Origin: Spongospora subterranea f. sp. subterranea
Lineage: Eukaryota; Endomyxa: Phytomyxea; Phytomyxea; Plasmodiophorida
DNA: 64,000 bases
Direction of reading: 5' to 3'
Assembly (NCBI GenBank): GCA_049724395.1
Contig: JAUGWO010000142.1
Span: forward strand, 202,918-266,917
The notes under the pieces are model-generated. The model made no database searches and was not told the origin of the DNA. It was given only the letters and a program-made list of their open reading frames with translations. The position numbers and the translations under genes were made by a program. Positions within the stretch are counted from its first letter, which is position 1, and every line of letters begins with the position of its first letter. This document shows positions 44,170 through 56,470 of the stretch, piece by piece.

Positions 44170-47100
44170 GATTAAGAGTCCCAACTCCACCAAGTTGCGC
44201 GACAGAGCTCATTGACACAGAAAGGGGTAGTCCAGCGTAAAGCCAACGCAAGAGACACCACCACCATGACCCGCCACAGCAGAGACGAGGTCAACAACAT
44301 CGCCGGCGGCAACAGCCAGCCAGAGCGACGATGGGAGTCGACAAGATCGACAACAATTCACCCGCTAAGGAAGGAGGTGGACACCACCAAGTATAACGGC
44401 GGCCTAAATCTGATCCCAGAGTTTGACGGCACAAACTGGGACACTTTCAAACGGAAGGTTGAGACCCAACTCATTCGAATGGATATAGACTCGTATTTGC
44501 ACCACGAGCCTAACGCTGAATCTTCAACAGAGCGACGCAACGATCGCGCAGCGTTAGCCGAAATCAGCATGCGCCTGGCACAGGTGCAGTATAAGCAGGT
44601 CAGCCATTGTGCAACAACAGCACAACTATGGAGAACACTCCAAGATACATACGATGAAACTAAAGAGGCGAAATCCGGGGCCTTATTCATCGAATTCATT
44701 GAGGCGCAAAAGCAGCCAAGCGAGACGATGAAGGCTTACCTGGACCGACTCGTTTCAATATACCACGACATGATCACACTGGAGATCAAGATCGGAGAAC
44801 TAGCATTCTGTGCGAAAGTACTTCAGGGATTACCAGCAGAGTACAACCAAGTCAAGGCAGCTGCGAGAGCATCACAGCTAGGGACAATTGCTTCAATGAC
44901 AAGCCTCTTACTGTCTACAGAACGAGAGCACGAGCATGGCAAGTTTGCAAAGATACCGAACGAGCCAGCGATTGACTTGAAGACAATGAAAGCCCAGCAC
45001 AAGAGCAAAAGTTACTTGAGAGCCAAGCAGTATTGCAAGAAGTGCAAGACAACTTCTCATGACACAGACAAGTGTTGGGTGTTGAACCCACATCTCCGAC
45101 GAAAAAACCATGATGAATCTTCACCGAAAACGAACAATGCGCACCGCGTTAAATTCAATGGATTCAGAATCTCGCGCGTCGGCACAGCAGTCACGTGCGA
45201 CTACATCATTGACAGTGGCGCCAACGTTTCAGTCACAAATAATCAAAACATCTTGATTAATTATGAACCTCTTAAACAACCAGTTCAGATCCAAGCGTGC
45301 AATGGACAGGCCTCAAAGGCATATGGAAAGGGCATTTTGATCATCCAGACATCACCGCCAATCACCATCAAGGATGTACTCTACGCACCGAACATGACGA
45401 ATACGTTAATATCAGCGCATTCAATCACTCAACAAGGCTATAGAATCGTCATCGAAAACGACATGCACATTGAGAGCAAAGAAGGAAAAACGATCCTCAC
45501 CGCAAAGATGCATGATGGCCTATATTACGTCAGAACAGGGAGACATGCAAAGGTCAACGCGACGATCAGCCTGGACCTCGCTCATAAGCGGTTTGGACAT
45601 GCGTCGGACGAGCGTCTGAAGAATCTACAGAAATCGACCACCGGAATTGAAATTACCGGTAGCGAACGGCAGTTTTGCGACATCTGTGCGCAAAACAAAT
45701 CCCGACGACATGCATTTCCTGAAGAACGGCGAACCAAACCAACCCGAAGGTATCAGATGGTCTCATCAGATCTTAAAGGACCATTCGTAACACCTGGAGC
45801 TGGTAATTATCGCTATTACATAACGTTCAACTGTCTGTATTCTACCTGGACATGGGTCTCATTCTTGAAGACGAAGGAAGCAGACGAGGTACTACAGGCG
45901 ATGCGAAGATTCCTTACCGATGCACAGGCAGAAACCACGGAAAGGCTCGCTATTCTATTAACCGATGGAGGAAAAGAATACGTAAATGAGCAAATGAGCA
46001 CATTTCTTCTTCAGAAAGGAATTAAACATCAGAAGACAGTGCCATATTCCCCACAACAAAACGGTCAAGCCGAGCGACGAAATCTAACGATCATGCAGAT
46101 GGCCCGTTGTATATTAAGAGAGTCAGGTTTACCAGACGACTATTGGCCACATGCAGTCAGATACGCCGTCGACACTCTGAACAGATTGCCAACAAAACGC
46201 ATAGACTGGAAGACGCCATACGAACTGTGGAAAAATCAAGTTCCTGCGGTCGATAACATGCGCCCATTTGGATGCGTTGCCTGGACACACATTGACAGTT
46301 CATTTAGGACTAGTATTGATCCAACAGCGGAAAAGTGTATTTTCTTAGGATACCCATATTACCAAAAGGGATACGTTGTAGAACGCGTCAGAGACAAGAA
46401 AGTACTCATCAGACGCGACATCACATTCAACGAAGGGAGCACGCGCGAAAATCATCCGCAAAGCCAAAATCCCATGGAAATCATTGACGAATTCGTCTAT
46501 GAAATTAACCGTGCAGTTCGACTACCAACCACATTTGCAGAGGCGATGGAGTCACCGGAAGCAACGAAATGGCGACAAGCTGCTCAAGAAGAAATTGATG
46601 CACACCATCGCAATCACACGTGGACACTCGTATAAACCTGCACACATCAAGCCGATCAAAGGCAAATGGGTATTCACGACGAAAACACACCCTGATGGCA
46701 AGGTACGATTCAAGGCACGACTTGTGGCAAAAGGATTCGCACAGAGAGAAGGAATCGACTACGATGAAACTTTTTCATCTGTATTGGCGCAGACATCGCT
46801 TCGAACGATTTTATCAATTGCCGCCGCCAACCACTGGAAGATTTATCAGAAGGATTTCACAACTGCATATCTAAATGCACCTCTAACTAATCCTATCTTC
46901 ATATACCAACCGGACGGATTCCTCAAGCAGGGCGAGGAACATAAAGTATGTCTACTAGAGAAAGCCTTATACGGTCTGAAGCAGGCCGGTCGCGAATGGC
47001 AAACGACCCTGTTTGGCAAGTTAAGGGAAAGTCAATTCGCGCAATCAACCAAGGAACCATGCATTTGGTACAAATCCCGCGAGAATCAATTAACAATCAT

Positions 47101-48077
47101 AGGTATCTATGTAGATGATCTGCTAATCACAGGCGACGACGACACTGAAATTACGAAGATTTCAGCAGTACTACGGTCATCATTTAAGATGAAAGACCTA
47201 GGGGAAGCCGATACATTTCTCGGTATGAAGATCCGTTGTTTAGATGGCACGATCCGACTATCGCAAGAAAAATACATAAGAGAGGTCATCCAGCGTTTCA
47301 AGCAGGAAAACTGCAAACCAGTCACCACACCGATGACAACTATTTATGATCCAAACGAGGACGAGGAGATTACTGATAAGTATCCCATTCGCGAAATCAT
47401 TGGAAGTTTATCCTACATCGCTTACGGGACACGTCCTGATATTGCATTTGCAGTTAACAATATCAGCAGGCATGTGTCGAAACCAACCAAAGCACTATGG
47501 AAAGCGGCGCAAAGGATCCTCAAATACCTGAACACGACCCCGAATGACGGCTTGGTGTTCAAGGGGAGCTCAACTGATATCACAGGATGGGCCGACAGCA
47601 ATTACGCGATGGATACTCTTGATCGGCGATCAACAACAGGTCTACTGATCCAAGTGGGAGGCAATCCCGTTATATGGAAATCCAGAAAGCAACATTCAGT
47701 TGCACTTTCAACAACTGAAGCGGAATATATGGCCGCAAGCGACGCCACAAGAGAAATCATTTGGCTCCGCGATTTGCTGAAGGAGTTAAATCAATTTAAA
47801 GATTCGATGATTACTCCACTATACCAGGATAATCAGGGCGCTATTTTTCTCGAAAAGAACAATTGCTCGAACCAACGATCCAAGCATATCGATGTTCGAT
47901 ATCATTTCGTTCGCGAAAAGGTGCAACAAAGGGAAATAGAAATCATCTATTGTCCAACAACAGATATATGATGGCGGACATATTCACTAAACCAATCAGT
48001 GAACCTGCATTCAAAAGATTTAAATCATCCATTATGCAGATATAATAATACTGACAAAGGTTAAAAGCGAAGGGGAG

Positions 48078-48200
48078 TATTAAGTTATGAACGCTTCTAC
48101 CCCTGTACTACCGTACCAATATGATCCTACCAATTATAATACATTTCTTCCTAATATTCTGGTCAACAGCTCTGGTCTATATTACGAACACCATCTGTTA
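48078..48200 (+). repeat. Right LTR of the copia element
   Basis: 123 bp, preceded by the polypurine tract and followed by the GAAAT duplication. Confidence 0.95.
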
Positions 48201-48211
48201 GAAATCATGAA

Positions 48212-48295
48212 GCTCTGGTGGTGGAGTGGTCTAACACGTGCGATTCAGGTTCGCATCTCATTCGTGGGGCGCGGGTTCGAATCCCGTCTGGGGCA
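48212..48295 (+). tRNA. tRNA-Leu(CAG): tRNA-Leu(CAG), copia insertion target
   Basis: 84 nt, identical to the minus-strand copy at 42434. A-box (TGGTGGAGTGG in the D-arm) and B-box (GGTTCGAATCC) are intact, and a T-run follows at 48299-48306. The right end of the copia element lies 11 bp upstream, and the target duplication covers -11 to -7. Confidence 0.97.
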
Positions 48296-49526
48296 ACATT
48301 TTTTTTCATCACTTGGCGGCTTTGGTTGAGTTTTTCCCTGTTTTCCAAGTCGGGAAGTCTTTTGTCACCATTTTCGTGGCAATTTGATGACGTTCAGGTT
48401 AACGTCCCGGCATTTTGCTAAAATTAACAAAACAACTTCTACTGAGCCACAAGATTGCTTGTTTGCCCTCGTAACTGTTATTACAGAGAAGGCAATACCA
48501 GATATGTGCACAGAACCAGCGGGAATATGTTAAACCTAACACCATGAAATGGCTCATGTTCTATCCTATTGGCCAGGATTTTATCATACAGCACACCCCC
48601 CAGAAGATCACACGATTGGAGCGGCGATGAGTCTGCTTCAAAGCTCAACCATCTTCAAAGCATCTTCAGTGGTCGCCGTCCAACACCCCTCCAACGGTTC
48701 ACCTCTGGCGACCGGATTCTGTACAATCTTGGCAACGACTTTCGCCTCGATTTTCTGGATATCGCGGTCAACACAGGCAAAATGTCGTATGATCTGGTAT
48801 CCGGAGGGTGTGAGAGAGATGGATGGCCAACACAAGTACCTCCAATCTCTGCCTCTTTTCCAACCAGGCGCTGCCAGTGTCTTGACGGGTAACGATTGAT
48901 GAGATTGGCCAATCGTTCGATCAGAATGGAACTGCTGCGCGCGTCGTTTGACACTGTTCGTTGATGGGGGCGATGTCTGGCAATCATTGCATATCAGTTG
49001 GTGAACTGGTCATGAACAAGTTGATTATTGATCATGGCTATAACGGTAATGTATTGATCTCAACTTCTCGTCATGCTCATTATTATCTGTTAAAGGTGGT
49101 GGAAAGTACCTCTCTCCTTGTGAGGTTGGATTACACCTCCTAGTATTGCACACAATACATGCTCGAACAGTGCCAGTTTTCAAATGGTAAAATAGTATTA
49201 CCAGTATCAACTGGATTATAAAGGAATGACCAACATCGTTGATCCTTATCATAACCACTTTGGCGATATTCTTGGTCATATATCCATTAAGCCTTGTTGA
49301 TAGCGGTTGTGCCATGGATGCCCTTCGACTTGGGCCAATATCTCCCTCTCTCTCTCTCGTCCTCTCGATCGTGACCGCTCCTAAATTGTGTCGATCGTGT
49401 TGACGATAAGCGCGGCCCCTAGACCTGATTCGCCTCCCCCGTTCTCAGGTTGGCTCCCTTCCCAACTGCCTGTCCTGTCTAACTATCGCCAACCACCACT
49501 CCAATCGTCATACTGCTCCATCGATC
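48296..49526. other. Intergenic, 1.2 kb, no gene seen
   Basis: Overlapping frames at 48549-48899 have no recognisable domain. A short CTCT-rich tract lies at 49347-49375, just upstream of the methyltransferase gene. Confidence 0.45.
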
Positions 49527-51024
49527 ATGTCTCCAAAATCATCCCCCGATCCGAGTTGGTTTTGCCATCGATTCCGTCTTGTTCATATTCTGTATTTGGT
49601 CTTGGCGGTGTCAGCTCTATGGCTGATGTTTTTGAGCGGTAAATCTGGTCGACTCGATGGCGCCAACAATCAGTATAGGGGATTTCCCAGAGACCTACCG
49701 GTTCCAGTAGAACATCGAGCGCTGGTCATGGACCCGCGATCGCTGCTGGCCGCCAATACGATGGCACAGATATACGAACGGCTGGTGCAAGGAAAGAAAC
49801 TGGCGATTTCGGGGACAACACCCAAGATGATCATCGCTCATCACGGGGAACATGAATGGGTTTCCAAGAACATTATAGGTAAATAGGACCTGATCCAGTT
49901 CATTTGACGACCCGTTTATGGTCATGTTTTCATGAAACATTTTCTCATCAATTCACCTCCCGAAGTTTGTACATTTGGGAATTGATTTGGAATTGTTTCA
50001 GTATCTGCGACATAACACCTGCGTATTTGCAATTGAATAACCGATTCCATGAGCGAATATTGACCATAATCTATGTTCAGAGGCAGGTTCATATGATTCA
50101 CCGAAACTGGGGAAGATGAAGGAGATCTTCACGAAGGCGCCAGCGGGCAGTTGGGCCTTCATGGATATATCGGTGGGAATATCGGGCAGATGGGTCTATG
50201 GGCAATGGCTCATGGACATCATGTCATGGCCTTCGAACCCAATCGCTTCAACGCTGAGCGCTATTGCGAGTCGGTTTTGCTGAATCAGTGGCAGGATCAG
50301 TTCCTGTTGGTGAAGGCGGGAGTGAGCGACGTCAACTCCAAAGCGACCGGTCTGTTGGTTCCAGACGGTTCTCCAGCCGACACCAATCTAGGCGGATTTC
50401 ATATCGTCAAGTCGCTTGAAAAACAGGACGTCGATAAAGGTTCGACACCGACGAACCAATCGAATTACAAATCAGGTCTGACCTCAATCTCTGTCTGATT
50501 CAGCAACGGATATTCAGGAATTAACAATCGTGAAGATGGACGATATGCTCCCAGACTATATCGACTTCTTTAGTCGCCTTCCTGATCGTGGCGCCACCGT
50601 ACTCATTATGAAGGTCGATATTGAAGGTCAGTGATTTTAATCAGATCGAGGGAACATCAAACAACACAATACAGATCAATGATCAAGTTCACCCCTCTAA
50701 TTTATCATATTCCAGTTCTATTAAGAATTATGGGCAAACTGAACCGAATGCATATCAGGGAGTGAAAACCTGTTTTTCAAAGGGGCAACGAACTTTTTCA
50801 AGACTGTTCGGGTTGAGAATGTTTTCCTGGAAACGGTGCCGTCGATGTGGTTATTAGAGGAAGGGGTGGATCTGAGACAGGAAGTGAATGATTTCGGGGC
50901 GTTGCTCCATCAGCTGGGGTTTGACGCTGTCGAAGAGGGATCGAATCGGCCGATCAAGCTCATCGATGGATGCGATATCCCATTGGATCGGGCCGATAAT
51001 CTTATACTTCGCCAACGTTCATGA
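49527..51024 (+). CDS. FkbM-type methyltransferase, membrane-anchored
   Basis: Four exons: 49527-49878, 50081-50439, 50504-50626, 50759-51024. An N-terminal signal-anchor (LVHILYLVLAVSALWLMFL) suggests a type II Golgi or ER membrane protein with the catalytic domain in the lumen. The SAM region reads GGNIGQMGLWAMAHGHHVMAFEPN, followed by KAGVSD, KMDDMLPDYIDFF, LIMKVDIEG and FLETVPSMWLLEE, the motif series of FkbM methyltransferases, which methylate sugars or other small hydroxyl groups. In exon 2 the frame before the SAM motif (SWAFMDI) and after it (GGNIG) differ by two bases within the run ATATAT at 50164-50170. The gene is thus either freshly frameshifted or the run is mis-assembled. Confidence 0.8.
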
Positions 51025-51849
51025 TTGAGCAAACGTCTGTTGCTGTTCATCTCGAACAGAGTTCGTGCTCCTACAATCGCACACACGTCCTTTTATCATC
51101 TTCATTAAACTCATTGTTGACATTGATTATAAACCATTGACGGTATCAAAGTCTGAGGACAACTCCGAATGGGATCCGTTAAAGGTCATTACGACCATAA
51201 ATAACCTATGATCAGACTGTACTTTCAACAGAGTTGTTATTTCCCTGAAACTCTATTGCGACCAAGATCGCCACCGACTGATAACGACAGACTAAACACG
51301 TCCTTGACGACCATCCAATAACAGGATTCTGTCACCGCCATGAAATATTACGGGAGTATTATTGAAAGAGGTGAGGGAAAGAGAAGACAGGAAGAGAGGA
51401 AGAGAGGAAGAGAGGAAGAGAGGTCATCACCTGTCGATATCAACAGATCACGACCGATAGATCATGACGGGACACCCCTCTGTTTCCACAGTTACGATGA
51501 GTTAGGTCCTCTTCGATTCGACCTCCTATACGTCAGAGATCTCCTAGAGGACCTGTGCTCATCCCAACTGGGAAATAATACTAATTCAGAACGAAGGAAA
51601 GTTTCCTGAAAATGGACCACCAGTCGATGCCGATGATGAAACTATATTCTTTGACGAAGACATCATCAAGGCATTAAATGCATGTTCACCAGACTCGTCC
51701 TCTTCAAGTGGAGACCTTCCAATCCAATCCGATTCAGTATGATCAGTCCTCACAGAATGTTATTCCCATGTCCGAAGCGTATGTAGAATCGGAGCCCTCC
51801 ACAACATCAGAACACCATGATCCGCTAGTCAAGTCCAACAAGTCAGATC
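51025..51849. other. Intergenic with purine-rich tract
   Basis: A GGAAGAGA-type purine microsatellite occupies about 51360-51422. No supported gene. Confidence 0.5.
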
Positions 51850-53816
51850 GAGACTGAGTCCCTAGAGGCTCTTCTTTAGTCGAAATACTTGAGAAGGGTC
51901 ACCAGTTCAGAATCCAATAGGTTGTTTCATGTATATCTCTTCATGTAAATCCCCTTGGAGAAATGCACCCACTACGTCATATTGCCGCAATTTCAAGTTT
52001 GTGGAAGCGGAGAGTGCGAAGATAAGGCGAACTGAGGAGAGATGAGCGACAGGTAAAAAAGTTTCATTGTAATCAACTCCTGGTGCTGTGAAAAGCCTTT
52101 ATCTACAAGTCGAGCCTTGAATTTATCAATTGTGCCATCCTCCTTCGACTTCACCTTGAACACCCATTTGTTATCGATAGCGCAACGACCTTCTGGTAGC
52201 TGAAAGAGTTCCCAAGTATATCTGCACTAAGCCTTCGTATTCGTTATCAATCGCGTTCTTCCATTGATGCCAAAAAGGATTGTTTGGCTCCATTGCAGGA
52301 AGTCGTAGGGCCTCATTGCTGTTGCTGGTAATGGGTCACGAGTATCATCGTCCGAAACATCATTTCGAAGAGTTTGTAAATTCCTGATAGGTAACTGTAA
52401 GGAAATGGATTCACTATCGACAGCAAAGGGTGTCGCCGCAGCGCTCCCAAAGCCGAAACAGAAGTTTTCTTCATCGAACTCGACGTCTCGGCTGGTATAT
52501 TGCTTGTTGTCCATCGGGTCAACCAGAATATATGCTTTGTAGAATTTGAATTTTCAATCAACACTGTAATCCGAATGTAAGCAGGCAGCACCGAAATTCG
52601 TAGATAATGCAAATCCGGTTTAATTTGATGAGGAGCTTGAAATGGCGTCATTTTGTCATCTAGCGACGAATGGTCGGCGATTGTAAAAATGTGCGGCAAG
52701 CAAGAATGGTCATTGTATTGTCAGTGAGAGTGCGGTTCAAACGTTCAGCAAGACCGTTGGACTCAGAGTCACCCGCCACAGATGTCCGATGATTAATACC
52801 ACCCTGGGAAACGAGTCATATGTCTGATTCCTTAGAAGTGTACTCTCCACCATTGTCAGTTTGACGTTGCTTGATTTTGCAGTTGAATTGATTCAAAAAA
52901 AGAGAAACGAAGTTTTTTTACTGTTTGGAACTGGTCGAATTACGTCTTTAACGTGATTACATAATAGTATCTAGTGCAATGATCCATGTATGTGACAAAG
53001 TATCCAAAACCGCCAGACCTGAATGGCTATTGAGGTCGCTGACTATGAGATCCCCTGGTGCCTTAGAGACAGTGGTACTTGGAGAAATTGGACGACGTGT
53101 CATTTTTCTAGCTCCCATGGCTCGCAACTGATTGTAGATTTCCAGTTGAGAAAGTCATTCCTGAAGTACCGTTCTTGACTATGTGTTCCGTGTCTTCCAT
53201 GTTTGTGTGTCCTTGACGACCATGCCAAATTTGTGATTACGCTTTACTCTGGCGGCGGGCAAACTGTTAAAACTGCGACCCGATATCCCTACACTGTATT
53301 TGTGTTGAAGATATTCTCTATTCTCAGTCACCTAGGTATTCAATCAATCACTTCCCTTTCGGATCTGTTTCTCTGCAGTTTTGAGACACCCCCTCAAGCT
53401 GATGACTCCGGTAATTGAATGCAATCAACGGATCACATTCGAGTACGGCACCACTCGAATTTAGTTTTGCAGATCGGCCTGGTCAGAGAATCCGCCACCA
53501 TTTGTTCAGTAGAGCAATACTCCAACGATGTCGTGCCATCCTTCAGTTTGTCGCGTGTAGCATGATAATGAACATCTATATGTTTTTCTGTCATCATTGC
53601 GACACTTAGACAGCCCTGTTTATCGCCCTTGATCGTTATCGGCACGATCTGCTTTTGTGTTGATGTAATTCCACTAAGAATTGTTTTAACCATTCCGTTT
53701 CCCGAGCAGTTAGGAGCATATCCACCGGTTGGTGTCTGATAGGGTAAATGTACTGGAAATGTCGCCCTCTGGATGTTCTTACAGTTACATAACCTACAGT
53801 ACGATTTAAATGTCAA
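51850..53816 (-). mobile_element. Decayed Ty1/copia fragments
   Basis: Minus-strand remnants of copia pol: reverse-transcriptase text near 51900-52200, integrase text near 52650-53100, and an RNase H tail with HIDVHYHATRDKLKDGTTSL near 53450-53620. The RNase H piece lies on the wrong side of the integrase and reverse-transcriptase pieces, so at least two old copies are juxtaposed or rearranged. It is heavily broken, with many interruptions, and no LTR pair was found. It is clearly older than the copia element at 44 kb. Confidence 0.8.
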
Positions 53817-54019
53817 GCTCCACAGCGGTCACTAGTTAAACGATAGGCTAAACACTTACATGATGCAGAATTTATCATCTGATGACCACGATGATCAGTT
53901 TGTCGTTCTGAGTGCATCTCCTAACATCTGCCAATTATGCGCAATCAAATCTCGCACGAGTGGAGTAAAATAGGATTTTATAAGTGTTTATTGCAACCAC
54001 TCTTTCAGTCGCTGGATGT

Positions 54020-54580
54020 ATTAGAGCTTTTTCAGCCGCTTGAATTCTTCAGCCTCAGGCGAAGTGGGATCGCTTTGAAACAATGAGAGGGCAAATCTGT
54101 CCTCATTGAGGCGATTTCGCTCTTCAGACGCCTTTCCTATAGCTTTGACTGTTATACCTAGTTATTTCTTCAAACCGGGCGGCTCGCTTGTCATTGCCAA
54201 CCAGCCGTGCGTCGTCACGATCCCGCTTTGCACGCTTGTTTCCGTTCGGGCGCTCGATTTTGCTGAGCATTGTTCTCAGTATCAAACGAGAGCGTCCTTC
54301 AACACTTTATACGCCTCAATAAATTCGAAAGTTGCCAGGAGTAACTTATTTATACCGCGTAAGAGCTTCCTCGAATGCCATCTGCTCATTCCAAATTGCG
54401 GCAATTCGTTTAATGTTTTGTTGATAATTCCACAAAAATTTTTGCACTGCTTGACAGCAATCGCTCCAATGGCTCTGCAGAGACTGTTGTGTCCTCGTCA
54501 CGACAAATGCGTCCCTCTGCCGCTCCTGCCCCATAGAAAGAGAATACGTTCCCAGAACGTAGATGCTCGCTGATCGGCAC
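54020..54580 (-). pseudogene. Myb/SANT plus NAM-like C-terminal gene remnant
   Basis: Minus-strand text RTQQSLQSHWSDCCQAVQKF and ATFEFIEAYKVLKDALV follow the layout of NAM-associated/SANT-like proteins common in plant-type and Harbinger-type transposons, where they serve as DNA-binding partners of the transposase. A basic stretch RPNGNKRAKRDRDDAR and an acidic tail ERNRLNEDRFALSLFQSDPT follow, as in the NAM-associated C-terminus. The pieces lie in different frames; short introns could join some of them, so whether it is a live gene or a remnant is unsettled. It lies directly left of the TRIM element but is not part of it. Confidence 0.55.
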
Positions 54581-54628
54581 CAACAATGGGATTACATCAA
54601 ACGGTCAACCGACTGGAAGCCAGCAAAG

Positions 54629-54741
54629 TGTCATGATCCAAAAGTCTTAGGTATATAAGGACCCGAGAATGATGGCCTTGTGCCATCATAGTACCTTTTG
54701 GGTCAGTTGGTAACTGTGTATCTCGGGCGCAGTTCCTAACA
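54629..54741. repeat. Left LTR of the TRIM
   Basis: 113 bp, with TATATAAGG and, near its right end, TGGGTCAGTTGG, an A-box-like motif. Confidence 0.88.
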
Positions 54742-55166
54742 GTATGATGGCTATCAAGGTCGTGAGTTCGATTTCCTTAGTGTTCACAGCATTTTGGGGT
54801 CACTTGCGGCTTACATGTAACGGCATGGGGGTTGCTTTATATACCTTTCGTGGTCAGACTTCCCCGCCTGACTGGATTGTTTCGTCTTCTTCCTTCTCAC
54901 TCAACTGTGTTATCTCGTTTCTATGCTCACCATCCAGAGGATAATCTAGGAAGTCGCACGGGGGCTGGAAGGTCATGGGGGTCGCTCCTAAACAGGGCGA
55001 TACTGTCATGATCCAAAAGTCTTAGGGCCCGTCTGGATGTCCACGGAACTCAATATCATGGGTTTGCCAAACCCATGATAATGAGTTTCGTACTGTCTGG
55101 ATGACATAACCTGACGATTGACGCAAGGCATTTTGGCGGGAATTTTGGAATTTCGCAATTGTGTTG

Positions 55167-56441
55167 ATGTCACAGCAATTGGCAATACGGCAACTGGTCG
55201 CCCGGCGAAAACGCAACAGTGCAATTCGCCAAATTCTCAGCTGGTACTGCTGGAGATATTTGATCAAGCAGCCCAGTCATACCTCCATTTTAAAAGGGGC
55301 AGGCTGGGTTGAAGAACTTTTGAACGGCAATCCTCACAGAAGAAAACATGTTATTCGTATGGATCGAGTCGTTTTTCGATTATTGGTGGACAAGCTGGTT
55401 GAATCTGGGCTACTACAACCCACTCGTAATGTCTCCTCCGAAGAGCAGGTAGTCATGTTCTTGTATTTTGCGGGCCAAAGGGCAACTAATAGGCAAATGC
55501 AGGAGAGATTTCAGCATTCGGGAGAGACTATAACTAGGTAATTTTTTCCATAAATCTTCAGAGCAATATTTCATTTTTTATTCTAGGCATTTATACGCAG
55601 TCGTCAGAGCTTTGGTGGCTTTGGCCTCAACTTACATAAAGCTTCCGGAAGCAGATGCCGCGATTTCTTGTGAAATATCTGAAAATCCCAAATTCAGCCC
55701 TTATTTTGACAATTGTCGGATGGCCATAGATGGTACTCATTTACCTGTATTTGTTCCCGCCAATGTTGCTCAACGGTTCCGAGGCCGAAAAGGATTGACG
55801 CAGAATGTGTTGGCTGCTTGCACTTTTGATTTACAATTTACATACGTCTTGGCTGGCTGGGAGGGCACGGCAGGGGACGGCAAATTGCTTGAAAATGCTC
55901 TTGTGAATGATTACCGAGTTGATAAAGGAAAGTTTGACCTGGGAGATGCTGGTTTTGCGTTGACTCCTTACATGCTAACTCCCTACAGAGGGACGAGATA
56001 TCATCTTCATGAATGGGGACAAGGAACACAGAAGTGAGAACGTCTAGAACTTTGTATGAACCGTGACTCAATTTTTGTTGTAGGCCACAGACTAAGGAAG
56101 AGCTTTTTAACCTCAGGCACGCAAGTTTGCGCAATTGCATTGAGAGGATATTTGGAGTTTTGAAAAATCGATTTCCTGTGTTGGTCGCCGCCATGCAATA
56201 CCCGTACCGATTTCAAGTTGATATCGTAATTGCACTGTGTACAGTTCATAATTTTATCCGATTGCACGGCGGCCGCAATGATTCCTTTGAACAAAAAGCT
56301 TTAGCCTTAGACATTCAACGATCTACAATTAAAAACGTGTCACCGTGTTCTGCCCAGGCCAGTGCTGAGGCGCGAGCATTTCGGGACGAAATTGCTGAAA
56401 CGATGTTTAAGGATTACCAAAGCTATTTAGCACGACACTGA
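55167..56441 (+). CDS. Harbinger (HARBI1-like) transposase
   Basis: Three exons, 55167-55537, 55587-56033 and 56084-56441, giving 391 residues without interruption. A helical DNA-binding N-terminus (HVIRMDRVVFRLLVDKL, FAGQRATNRQMQERFQHS) precedes the DDE nuclease. The catalytic residues are visible in MAIDGTHLPVF (D), LGDAGFALTPYML (D) and CIERIFGVLKNRFP (E). Transposases of this superfamily cut at TTA-like targets and need a Myb/SANT partner for nuclear import and end recognition. Introns are short with canonical ends. Being whole and flanked by matching terminal repeats, it could belong to a recently active copy. Confidence 0.93.
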
Positions 56442-56470
56442 CGGCGACAATAGAAAAATTAATGACTAAT

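Larger units (their letters stand above)
44047..48200 (+). mobile_element. Ty1/copia LTR retrotransposon
   Basis: Flanked by the 5-bp duplication GAAAT (44042-44046 and 48201-48205). LTRs are 123 bp and identical by eye (44047-44169, 48078-48200), so the insertion is very recent. A primer site, GATTAAGAGTCCCA, starts directly after the left LTR; a polypurine tract AAAGCGAAGGGGAG abuts the right LTR. Parts run in copia order: Gag with a zinc-knuckle-like region, protease (DSGANVSVT), integrase, then reverse transcriptase (YVDDLLITG) and RNase H (TTEAEYMAAS, KHIDVRYHF). The element looks nearly whole, with about one break in the coding region. It inserted 11 bp upstream of a tRNA-Leu gene. Confidence 0.95.

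Noticed and set aside
48549-48899. Overlapping open frames on both strands after the tRNA gene
   Set aside because: No domain, no splice pattern and the same interval is open in several frames, as expected by chance.
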